Program-made: the position numbers and the translations under genes
Shown here: one piece after another, positions 52,327 through 60,038 of the stretch
Position numbering within the stretch: the stretch's first letter is position 1
How the letters are laid out: every line of letters begins with the position of its first letter
Notes under the pieces: generated by a model
Told to the model about the DNA's origin: nothing
Databases searched by the model: none
What the model saw: the letters and a program-made list of their open reading frames with translations, nothing else
Origin: an uncultured Sphingomonadales bacterium
GTDB lineage: Bacteria; Pseudomonadota; Alphaproteobacteria; Sphingomonadales; Sphingomonadaceae
Assembly: GCA_903821605.1 (NCBI GenBank)
Contig: CAIJLZ010000017.1
Location: 117,853-181,852 of the forward strand
Length of the DNA stretch: 64,000 nucleotides
Reading direction: 5' to 3'

Positions 52327-53964
52327 CTATTTGCCTTCCAGTTCCTCGACCAGTTCGGTGCGAAGCTTGAACTTCTGGATTTTCGAGGTGGACATCGGCC
52401 AACTGGTAACGAAGCGCACATGGCGCGGGATCTTGAAGCTGGCGAGCTGGCCCTTGCAATGGCCGATCAGCTCTTCCTCGGTGGCGCTGGCGTCGGTGGC
52501 GAGTTCGATAAAGGCCGCCGGGACTTCAACATAGCGCGGGTCCGGGATGCCAACGACCTGGGCAAGGCGCACGGCGGGATGGGTCTGGAGCATGGCTTCG
52601 ATCTCGGCCGCCGCAACATTTTCGCCGCCGACCTTGAGCATGTCCTTGGTGCGGCCGTGGAACATCATCTGGCCGTCTTCGTTGAACGAACCGATATCGC
52701 CGGTGTAAAACCAGCCGTCGCGGATCACTTCGGCGGTTTTATCAGGCGCGTTATAATAGCCCTTGAGCATGTTCGGGCCGCGCAACGCGATCTCGCCATG
52801 TTCATTGACGCCGCAATCCTTGCCGGTTTCGATATCGACGATGCGGACGTCCCATTCATCAAGCGGCACCCCAAGGCGCCCGGTGCGCTGTTCAAAGCTA
52901 TCGGTCAGGCGGCTGGTGGTGACGGTGCCCGCCGCTTCGGTCAGGCCATAGGTGCCCACCTGAATCGTGTGAGGCATGGCCGAGGTGACCGCATCCTTGA
53001 TCCACGCGGGTTGGACCGCGAAATTCGAGTTCATCAGGCGGAGCGCCGACAGGTCCGTTTCCTTGAACGCCGAATGGCTGATCAGGTCCTGCATGATGGT
53101 GACGAAGCTTGGATAGGCAATCGTCGCCCGTTCGCGACCAATCATTTCCAGCGCGATCCCCGCTTCGAAATAGGGGACGGTCATATACGCGCCGCCGACA
53201 TCCAGCACCATGATCATCGGCAGAATGCCGGCGATGTGGAAGATCGGCAATGGCGACCAGACGCGATCTTCGCTGGTGACTTCATACCGCTTGCCGAGAT
53301 TGCGGCTGTTGCCGATCTGGGCCCGATGGCTGATCAACGCGCCCTTGGGGTGCGCGGTGGTGCCCGACGTATACAACACGAACGAAAGGTCTTCCGCGTC
53401 CACCGCATCGATGCGGGCATCGAGTGTGGCGTCGCTGACCGTAGCGCCAAGCGCCTGTGTCTCTTCACCACCCAGCAATGGCGATGCCGCCGGCGGATCG
53501 ATGCAGATGATGCTGCGCAACATCGGTGCCTCATCAAGGTTCAGCGCCAGCGGGTCCGACGCCGATGCCAGCGACGGCAGTGCTGCGCGCAGGCGTTCGC
53601 CAAAATCAAGGCTATCAGCGACGCGACCGGTGGTTGCCAACAAGACAAGGTCGGCATTTTCGACAAGATAAGCCAGTTCACTGGCCTGATATCGTGCATT
53701 GACGGGCACCGCGACCGCGCCCGCCATGGTGATGCCGAAAAAGATTTCGACGAATTCCATCCGGGTGGTGAGCAGAATACCGATATTGTCGCCCGGTCGG
53801 ACACCCATGGCGATAAAGGCCTTGGCCCAACGGCGGGCCGATGCATTCAGATCGGCATAGCTCAGCCGCCGATCCGGGAAGATCAACGCCGGGCGTTCCG
53901 GCCAGTGCGCCGCGCGGTCCCGCAGCAACGCGCCCATCGTGAATATCGGCTCCAATCCGGCCAT
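52327..53964 (-). CDS. Acyl-CoA ligase (AMP-dependent synthetase)
   Basis: 545 residues. The AMP-binding P-loop is FVLYTSGTTAHPKGALISH near residue 195; YGLTEAAGT, GWFYTGDIGSF and GRTKDMLKVGGENVAAAEIE follow, ending with the catalytic lysine region MSTSKIQKFKLR. It would activate a carboxylic acid with ATP and CoA. GAGGAGAGACGG precedes ATG 53964. It is divergent from the SDR at 54171, and the weak operator at 54081 lies between. It is related in plan to the ligase at 60039. Confidence 0.94.
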   Translation of the reverse strand: MAGLEPIFTMGALLRDRAAHWPERPALIFPDRRLSYADLNASARRWAKAFIAMGVRPGDNIGILLTTRMEFVEIFFGITMAGAVAVPVNARYQASELAYLVENADLVLLATTGRVADSLDFGERLRAALPSLASASDPLALNLDEAPMLRSIICIDPPAASPLLGGEETQALGATVSDATLDARIDAVDAEDLSFVLYTSGTTAHPKGALISHRAQIGNSRNLGKRYEVTSEDRVWSPLPIFHIAGILPMIMVLDVGGAYMTVPYFEAGIALEMIGRERATIAYPSFVTIMQDLISHSAFKETDLSALRLMNSNFAVQPAWIKDAVTSAMPHTIQVGTYGLTEAAGTVTTSRLTDSFEQRTGRLGVPLDEWDVRIVDIETGKDCGVNEHGEIALRGPNMLKGYYNAPDKTAEVIRDGWFYTGDIGSFNEDGQMMFHGRTKDMLKVGGENVAAAEIEAMLQTHPAVRLAQVVGIPDPRYVEVPAAFIELATDASATEEELIGHCKGQLASFKIPRHVRFVTSWPMSTSKIQKFKLRTELVEELEGK

Positions 53965-54080
53965 CCGTCTCTCCTCTGCAGCTTAAGGCTTGCTTCCAGC
54001 CGGTTGACCGACCGTTGCCCGACACTGCCATTGAATGCATCTTAATCGGCTCAGCCCTAGCGTCACCTGTAATAAAAAAC

Positions 54081-54098
54081 AATCTATCATGTCTTTTT
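54081..54098. promoter_or_regulatory. Degenerate AAACAnnCATGnnTGTTT operator
   Basis: AATCTATCATGTCTTTTT keeps the CATG centre and T-rich arm but has three mismatches. It lies midway in the divergent gap between the acyl-CoA ligase (53964) and the SDR (54171). By itself it would not be called; position supports it. Confidence 0.35.
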
Positions 54099-54170
54099 TT
54101 CTTGGGGTCCCGGCACAACTCGGGTTAAACCAAGCACAGGATAATCAATAACGGCAGAGGAGCAAGCGGG

Positions 54171-54971
54171 ATGAGTGGATCTGGAGGGCAGTTGCAGGAC
54201 AAGGTCGCGATCATCATCGGCGCTGCCGGTCGTGATAATATGGGCCAAGTCATTGCCCGACGCCTTGCTGCTGAAGGCGCGAAACTGGTGGTCGCGGGCC
54301 GTCATGGCGACGCGTTGCAGGAATTGGCGACCGAATTGGGCGGCGTGGCGGTTGCCTGTGACATCACCAACGAGGAGCAACTCGCCAGCTTGGCCGCGAC
54401 GGCGGTCGAACATTTTGGCGGCCTCGACATCGCGATCAATGCCACCGGCTGGGGCCTGCTCAAACCGTTTCTGGAAACGACCAAGGCGGAAATCGAGCGA
54501 ATCGTCGATCTCCAGTTTACCGGCGCGGTGCTGTTCTATCAGGCGATGTTGCGGGTGATGCGCCCCGGTGGTTCGCTGATCCAGATTTCGTCGGCAACTG
54601 CCACGATCATGCTGGAAGACCACGCCGCGTACATGGGTACCAAGGCGGGGACTGATCATGTGATCCGCTGCATCGCCAATGAATTTGGCGCCAAGGGTAT
54701 TCGCGCCAACTCGATTGCGCCGGGCTTCACCGCCACGCCGATGACGGCCAAGGCAGCGCGCAATCAGGCGATCGTTGATACCTTTGCGCAGTCCTATCCG
54801 CTCGGTCGGGTCGGCACGAGCGAGGACATTGCGGCGGCTGCCGTCTGGCTGTGCGCCGACGAGTGTTTCATGACCGGGCAGGTGTTGCAGGTGAATGGTG
54901 GCCTGACGCTGCGGCGCAACCCGACCAATGCGGAAATCGGGGCAGCAGTCGCCGCGGCCCGGGCCAAGTGA
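54171..54971 (+). CDS. Short-chain dehydrogenase/reductase
   Basis: 266 residues. The cofactor motif IIGAAGRDNMGQ is a longer variant of GxxxGxG, and YMGTK is the catalytic motif; GIRANSIAPGFTATPMT follows. GAGGAGCAAGCGGG precedes the ATG. It ends 75 bases before the Rieske gene at 55047, but an exact operator lies in that gap, so the oxygenase has its own promoter. Confidence 0.92.
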   Translation: MSGSGGQLQDKVAIIIGAAGRDNMGQVIARRLAAEGAKLVVAGRHGDALQELATELGGVAVACDITNEEQLASLAATAVEHFGGLDIAINATGWGLLKPFLETTKAEIERIVDLQFTGAVLFYQAMLRVMRPGGSLIQISSATATIMLEDHAAYMGTKAGTDHVIRCIANEFGAKGIRANSIAPGFTATPMTAKAARNQAIVDTFAQSYPLGRVGTSEDIAAAAVWLCADECFMTGQVLQVNGGLTLRRNPTNAEIGAAVAAARAK

Positions 54972-54986
54972 TCTCGGACAACAAAC

Positions 54987-55004
54987 AAACAAACATGCTT
55001 GTTT
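54987..55004. promoter_or_regulatory. Exact AAACAnnCATGnnTGTTT operator
   Basis: AAACAAACATGCTTGTTT, a perfect consensus match, 43 bases upstream of the Rieske start at 55047 and directly after the SDR. It probably controls the Rieske-TesB-MaoC unit. Confidence 0.75.
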
Positions 55005-55046
55005 TTGGGTCGGGCGACGCATAAAGCCACCCCTGAGGAGCCGGAC

Positions 55047-56267
55047 ATGGAATTGAACCAGAATAATGTCGCCGCCGCTGAGGCGCTGATGGATTATGAG
55101 CGCGACCGCAAAGGCCCGCCTGCAGATTTCCCGAAGCTCCCCGATATCCCCGGCGGGCGCTATGTGAACCGCGACTTTCTCGAACTGGAGCGCGAGCGCA
55201 TGTGGAAGCGCGCGTGGCTCTATGCGGGCCATGTCGATCAGATCCCGCGCCCCGGCAGTTGGTTCGTGACCCGCAACACGGGTTCGCCCATCATCATCGC
55301 GCGCGATCTGAAGGGTGAGGTGCGGGCCTATTACAACACCTGCCAGCATCGCGGCGCGCCACTGGTCAAGGAAGATGCCGGTGAATCGCGCGGCTTCATC
55401 TGCGGCTATCATGGGTGGAGCTATACGCTGGAAGGCAAGCTTACGGCCGTGCGCGACATCCGCGACTTTACCGATCTCGATTTCGCCTGTCGCTCGCTGG
55501 CGTCGGTGCGTTGCGAATTGCTGGGCGGCATGATCTTCATCAACGAGGATCCCGATGCTGAACCGCTGGTGGACCATCTGGGACCGATGGTGAAGGAACT
55601 TGAACAATATAAGCTGGAAACGCTGCGGCTCGTCGATTCCCGGCGCTATGAAGTGGATTGCAACGTCAAGGTGCTGCTTGATGCGTTCCTTGAGGTCTAT
55701 CATCTGAAATCGATCCACCAGCAGACGGTTGACCGTTTCCTGGATCATCGCGGCATGTTCATCACGCTGTGGCCGAAGGGCCATAGCCGGATGATCACCC
55801 CGAACCGTCGTCCCGATTGGCGCGATCCCGGCACCATTGGCATGCCGAAGATTCCGGGCGTGACCGATATCCCGGCCAATAACAATGTCAGCTATCACCT
55901 CTATCCGAACTTCGTGATGCCGGCATCGGATACCGGCATTCCGATCCTCCAGTTCTGGCCGCTCGGCGACAAAAAATGCGAAGTCGTGTCGAGCTGGATT
56001 GCCCCTGATCATGACCCTGAAAATCCGGACCCGATGTGGGCAACCCGGATCGGCAATTGGGAACGGATTCTGTATGAGGATCTTCAATTTGCACCGCAGA
56101 TTCAAGAATCACTGGAGAGCAAGGGCTTCAAGGGCATGCCGCTCAATTACCAAGAACGCCGCATCTATCATTGGCATGAAGAATTGGACCGCCGCATCGG
56201 TCTGAACGAAGTGCCGCCCGAACTCCGGGTTGAGCAGGTGCTAAGCGATCAGATCGCGACGGCGTGA
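55047..56267 (+). CDS. Rieske non-haem iron oxygenase, alpha subunit
   Basis: 406 residues from ATG 55047 (GAGGAG ahead). Rieske ligands C99, H101 (CQHRG) and C119, H122 (CGYH). Catalytic site DAFLEVYHLKSIH with D212 bridging and H219, H224 as ligands; NVK precedes as in its paralogue at 47882. Its stop overlaps the GTG of the thioesterase by four bases, tying oxygenation to CoA-thioester metabolism. An exact operator lies just upstream. Confidence 0.94.
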   Translation: MELNQNNVAAAEALMDYERDRKGPPADFPKLPDIPGGRYVNRDFLELERERMWKRAWLYAGHVDQIPRPGSWFVTRNTGSPIIIARDLKGEVRAYYNTCQHRGAPLVKEDAGESRGFICGYHGWSYTLEGKLTAVRDIRDFTDLDFACRSLASVRCELLGGMIFINEDPDAEPLVDHLGPMVKELEQYKLETLRLVDSRRYEVDCNVKVLLDAFLEVYHLKSIHQQTVDRFLDHRGMFITLWPKGHSRMITPNRRPDWRDPGTIGMPKIPGVTDIPANNNVSYHLYPNFVMPASDTGIPILQFWPLGDKKCEVVSSWIAPDHDPENPDPMWATRIGNWERILYEDLQFAPQIQESLESKGFKGMPLNYQERRIYHWHEELDRRIGLNEVPPELRVEQVLSDQIATA

Positions 56268-57193
56268 GCGAGACGCTGCGCTCATCACCAACGGGTCACG
56301 ATGACCCGCTGCTTGAACGCGCCATGCTGTTCGATTTCGAGACGGTGGCGCCCGACCATTTCCGGGCGCAACCGATCCCGAGCACGATGCTCCGCCTTTA
56401 CGGCGGGCAGGTGGTGGCCCAGGCCGTCGCCGCCATCCAGCGTACCGGTGGGGATGATCGCTGGATCCATAGTTGCCACGCTTATTTTGTGCGGCCCGGA
56501 CGGCTCGATCATCCGATTGACCTGATCGTTGAACGTGATCGCGACGGGCGCAGCTTTTCGGCGCGCCGGGTGCGGGTGATGCAGGATGGTGAACTGATCC
56601 TCAGCATGAACGCGTCGCTTCATGTGCCGGAAGCCGGCTATGACTGGCAGGCCGATATGCCGACTGGCCTGCCCGATCCCGAGAGCCTGACCCCGATGAG
56701 CGACTTTATCGCGGCGGCAGGTGACGAACTTCCCCCCTATCATCGCCCCTTTTGGGGCCGCGACCATCTGTTCGATTGGCGTCCGGTTGAACCATTTTTC
56801 ATGTTCAATACCGATCCGGGGACTTTGCCGCGCCATTTCTGGATCAGGATGAAGCAACCGCTGGGTGATGACTGGGCCGAACATCAGCGCTTCTTTGCCT
56901 ATGTGTCGGATTTGCATCTCTTGCACACCGGCATGGTGCCGCTGGGCCTTGGTTGGGCCGAGCCGAACTTTCAGGCAGCCAGCCTGGATCATGCGATCTG
57001 GTTTCACCGCGAATTCCGGGTCGATGAGTGGTTCCTATATGTGCTTGATAGCGATGCCAGTATCGGCGTCCGCACGCTGAGCCGTGGCACGGTCTATGCC
57101 CGCGACGGCAGGCTGGTGGCGAGCGTCACGCAAGAGGGACTGGCCCGCATTCTGGATAAGCCGATGGCTATTCCCGGCCCTGTGGCCAAATGA
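56264..57193 (+). CDS. Acyl-CoA thioesterase II (TesB family)
   Basis: 309 residues beginning at GTG 56264, which overlaps the Rieske stop (GTGA). It is a double hot-dog protein: LYGGQVVAQAVAAIQRTG and HSCHAYFVRPGRLDHPIDL in the first half, LDHAIWFHREFRVDEWFLY and LVASVTQEGLAR in the second, where the Asp, Thr and Gln of the TesB catalytic triad sit. It hydrolyses acyl-CoA to free acid and CoA, recycling CoA or releasing a dead-end product. Confidence 0.93.
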   Translation: MSETLRSSPTGHDDPLLERAMLFDFETVAPDHFRAQPIPSTMLRLYGGQVVAQAVAAIQRTGGDDRWIHSCHAYFVRPGRLDHPIDLIVERDRDGRSFSARRVRVMQDGELILSMNASLHVPEAGYDWQADMPTGLPDPESLTPMSDFIAAAGDELPPYHRPFWGRDHLFDWRPVEPFFMFNTDPGTLPRHFWIRMKQPLGDDWAEHQRFFAYVSDLHLLHTGMVPLGLGWAEPNFQAASLDHAIWFHREFRVDEWFLYVLDSDASIGVRTLSRGTVYARDGRLVASVTQEGLARILDKPMAIPGPVAK

Positions 57194-57203
57194 GCAAGAC
57201 GCT

Positions 57204-57704
57204 ATGACCGACAATGCCCCCGCCGCCCCCTTTATCCCCAACAAGCCGACCCGCTGTTTCGAGGATCTGACGGTCGGCGAATATCGCGTTTCGGGTGAGC
57301 GCTTGGTGACCGAAGAGGAAATTCTCGACTTTGCCCGCCGCTATGATCCGCAATGGTTTCACACCGATCCGGAACTGGCCAAGCAATCGGTCTTTGGTGA
57401 GGTGGTCGCCAGCGGCATTCATGTGCTGGCAATTTGGCGTCAACTCGATCATGAGATCAACCACGACATTGATTATGTCTGCGGCGTGGGTTGGGATGAC
57501 CTCCGCCTGCGCCGGGCAATCCGGGCGGGCGATGTGATCCATGTGACCTCGGAAATTACGGCCCTGCGCCCTTCGACATCGGGCAAGCCGCGCGGCACCG
57601 CTGTCACGCGCTATGCGGTCGTGACCGCCGATGGGACCGAGGCCGTGACGTTCAGCAGCACCAATCTTGTCTATACCCGCGCGGCACGGGAACGGGACGC
57701 GTAA
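57204..57704 (+). CDS. MaoC-like R-specific enoyl-CoA hydratase
   Basis: 166 residues from ATG 57204, ten bases after tesB. A hot-dog fold with the hydratase-2 motif YDPQWFHTDPELAKQSVFGE, in which D48 and H53 are the catalytic pair, and VASGIHVLAIWRQL after it. It would hydrate an enoyl-CoA. Placement after a Rieske oxygenase and TesB suggests a short beta-oxidation route for the product of that oxygenase. Confidence 0.92.
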   Translation: MTDNAPAAPFIPNKPTRCFEDLTVGEYRVSGERLVTEEEILDFARRYDPQWFHTDPELAKQSVFGEVVASGIHVLAIWRQLDHEINHDIDYVCGVGWDDLRLRRAIRAGDVIHVTSEITALRPSTSGKPRGTAVTRYAVVTADGTEAVTFSSTNLVYTRAARERDA

Positions 57705-57817
57705 CGATCAGGCATATCGAGCAATCCCCATGAGAACAGGGGGTTGGAACGGGTTTCCAAGGCTTGACTTTAGGCGCTGCAGACCGCCAAGACGGCAGGT
57801 GAAAGGATTTCTGGCCG

Positions 57818-58495
57818 ATGGCGCTCGCTTCTCCCCGTAAAAAGTCCGCGCCCCGTCCGCCTCGGCGGGTGAGTGAGCCGGGACAGACGCATCAGGCGAT
57901 GAAAAGTGCGCAAACGCGCGCCCGTTTGATCGAGGCGACGATCACCTGCCTGGTCAAACATGGCTATGCGGGCACCACCGCGCCGCAGGTCGCGGCCGAG
58001 GCGGGATTGTCGCGCGGGGCGATGCTGCATCATTTTGAAAATGGCGGCACGCTGATCAAAGCGACGATTGTCGAACTGCATGACAAGCGGCTGCGCGCCT
58101 TTCGCCGGGCGGCGGAGCTGAGCAAGCAGGACACCAGCCAGATGATCGGCACCTATTGGCGCCAATTGCAAAAGCCGGCGTTCGTGGCCTTTCATGAACT
58201 GGCGCTGGCGGCGCGGACCAATCATGATCTGGCCGGCATCTTGCACCCGTTGCAGATTGAATTCCGCGAACGTTTCTATGCCGAGGGCATGCGACTCTAT
58301 CCGGAATGGCAGGCCGACCCGGCCAAGTTTGCGCTGGCTATGGCCTTGTCCCAGACGATGATGGAAGGCATGGCGATCAACCTGCTGACGGGGGCGATGG
58401 ATCCGGCGATGGTGGAGCCGATGCTGCACCTTGTGGAAGCGCAGGTTGCCGCGATGCGTCCGGCCGCTTTGGCCCCCGCAACCGTCGCGGCCTGA
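57818..58495 (+). CDS. TetR-family regulator, copy B
   Basis: 225 residues, a close paralogue of the TetR at 19423: from SAQTRARLIEATI through GMAINLLTGAMDP about seven residues in ten match, and LSRGAMLHHFEN is identical. AAAGGA precedes ATG 57818. No copy of the palindromic operator was found in its own 113-base upstream gap, unlike copy A. It heads a rightward run with the KstD-like flavoprotein and an acyl-CoA ligase. Confidence 0.92.
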   Translation: MALASPRKKSAPRPPRRVSEPGQTHQAMKSAQTRARLIEATITCLVKHGYAGTTAPQVAAEAGLSRGAMLHHFENGGTLIKATIVELHDKRLRAFRRAAELSKQDTSQMIGTYWRQLQKPAFVAFHELALAARTNHDLAGILHPLQIEFRERFYAEGMRLYPEWQADPAKFALAMALSQTMMEGMAINLLTGAMDPAMVEPMLHLVEAQVAAMRPAALAPATVAA

Positions 58496-58604
58496 GCAGA
58501 AGTTTCACCCGCTTATTTATCGCTGACGGCAGGCGCTTTGCGGCTGGACCCGCAGGCATGTGCTGCCTAGACTTCTCCAAAATATGGAGAGGAGACTGCG
58601 GGCG

Positions 58605-60005
58605 ATGAATGACCCGACGGCTCATGACTATGATGTGATTGTGATCGGTGCCGGTGGGGCCGGTCTGGCGGCGGCTGCCGTCGCCTCCGATCAGGGCGCG
58701 CGGGTGCTGCTGGTGGAGGCGGGGCCACGCGCCGGTGGGTCGACGAGCCTGTCCGGCGGCGTGTTCTATGCGGCAGGCACATCACTCCAGCGTGAAGCGG
58801 GCATCACGGACGACAGCCCCGATGCGATGTTCCAATATTATATGACCCTCAACCAGTTCAAGCTGGAGGCAGGGCTTGTCCGGCAATTGTGCGATGATGC
58901 GCCGGTGGCGTTTGAATGGCTGCGGGCGCTGGGGGTCGAATTCCGAGCCGAGGATTTATATGTCGCCGGGGTCGATAAATTGCGGCGCGGCCATCGGGCG
59001 GCGGGGCAGGGGGCCGCGATCGCCGAGGCGCTGGAAGGGGTGATCAGCCAGCAGCATGTCGATGTCGCCTATGCGACGCGGGTCGAAAAGCTCCTGATCG
59101 AACAGGGCCGGGTTAGCGGCATCATTGTTGATGGTGAACCGGTGCGCGCGGCCGCGACGGTCATCGCCACCGGTGGCTTTGGTGCCAATCCCGAGATGCT
59201 GGCGCGGCTTTATCCGGATGCCGCCCGTCATGGCGACTGGCATTGGTATATCGGCCAGCCCAGTTGCCGGGGTGATGGGCTGGTAATGGGGCAGTCTGCG
59301 GGCGGTGAACTGAGCGCGCCCAATCGCGGCTTGCTGTTGTTGACGCCCGGTTTCGCGAAAGATCTAGAGGTATATCTGCCCGGCTGGCTGATGGTCGTGA
59401 ACCAGCAAGGGCGGCGGTTCGTCGACGAGAGTATTGAATATTCCGTCTTGGCCGGCGTTTTGGGAGAGCAATCGGGGCGGCGTTGCTATGGCCTATTTGA
59501 CGAGGCCAGCAGGCTTGCGGCCAAGCTTTCACCCGTCCGGCCGGCACCCCATTGGACCGCAGACCGGCTGGCCGAATTGGCGGATCGTGGTGATCTCGTT
59601 CGGGCGGATAGCCTAGAGTCCTTGGCTGCCCAACTGGATGTGCCGCTCGCGGCGCTGGAAACATCCGTTGCCCGCTATAATCAACATGCCGAGGCAGCCC
59701 GTGATGAGGATTTTTTCAAATCTTCAGCCATGCTGCGCCCGGTGCGGCAACCGCCATTTTATGCCGCCACGGTGCGCGCCGCGATCATCTGCTGGACCGG
59801 AACAGGGCTACGGATCGACCGGGCGGCGCGGGTGCTCGACGCGGCCGGTTGCGCGGTGCTGGGCCTGTTCGCGGCGGGTGAGACGACCGGCGGCATGTTT
59901 GGTGAATGCTATGCGGCGGGTGGGGCCTCCATCGCCAATGCGATTGTGTTTGGACGTATCGCCGGGCGTGAGGCAGCCAAATTGGCGGGCGTGACGAAAA
60001 TATAA
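58605..60005 (+). CDS. FAD_binding_2 flavoprotein (3-ketosteroid dehydrogenase/fumarate reductase-like)
   Basis: 466 residues from ATG 58605, which has GGAGAGGAGA ahead; ATG 58560 and 58584 are also in frame. N-terminal FAD site VIVIGAGGAGLAAAAVASDQ, then GGSTSLSGGVFYAAGT; C-terminal GLFAAGETTGGMFGECYAAG and GASIANAIVFGRIAG. The fold is shared by 3-ketosteroid delta-1-dehydrogenases, fumarate reductases and urocanate reductases. It probably inserts or removes a C=C next to a carbonyl. It is 110 bases after TetR copy B and 33 before the acyl-CoA ligase. Confidence 0.88.
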   Translation: MNDPTAHDYDVIVIGAGGAGLAAAAVASDQGARVLLVEAGPRAGGSTSLSGGVFYAAGTSLQREAGITDDSPDAMFQYYMTLNQFKLEAGLVRQLCDDAPVAFEWLRALGVEFRAEDLYVAGVDKLRRGHRAAGQGAAIAEALEGVISQQHVDVAYATRVEKLLIEQGRVSGIIVDGEPVRAAATVIATGGFGANPEMLARLYPDAARHGDWHWYIGQPSCRGDGLVMGQSAGGELSAPNRGLLLLTPGFAKDLEVYLPGWLMVVNQQGRRFVDESIEYSVLAGVLGEQSGRRCYGLFDEASRLAAKLSPVRPAPHWTADRLAELADRGDLVRADSLESLAAQLDVPLAALETSVARYNQHAEAARDEDFFKSSAMLRPVRQPPFYAATVRAAIICWTGTGLRIDRAARVLDAAGCAVLGLFAAGETTGGMFGECYAAGGASIANAIVFGRIAGREAAKLAGVTKI

Positions 60006-60038
60006 AGCGGCCAAAGGCTGTGAGCGGAGAGGATAAGG

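Noticed and set aside
54087..56105. A 672-codon minus-strand open frame
   Set aside because: It is antisense to the SDR and Rieske genes and shows no recognised domain.
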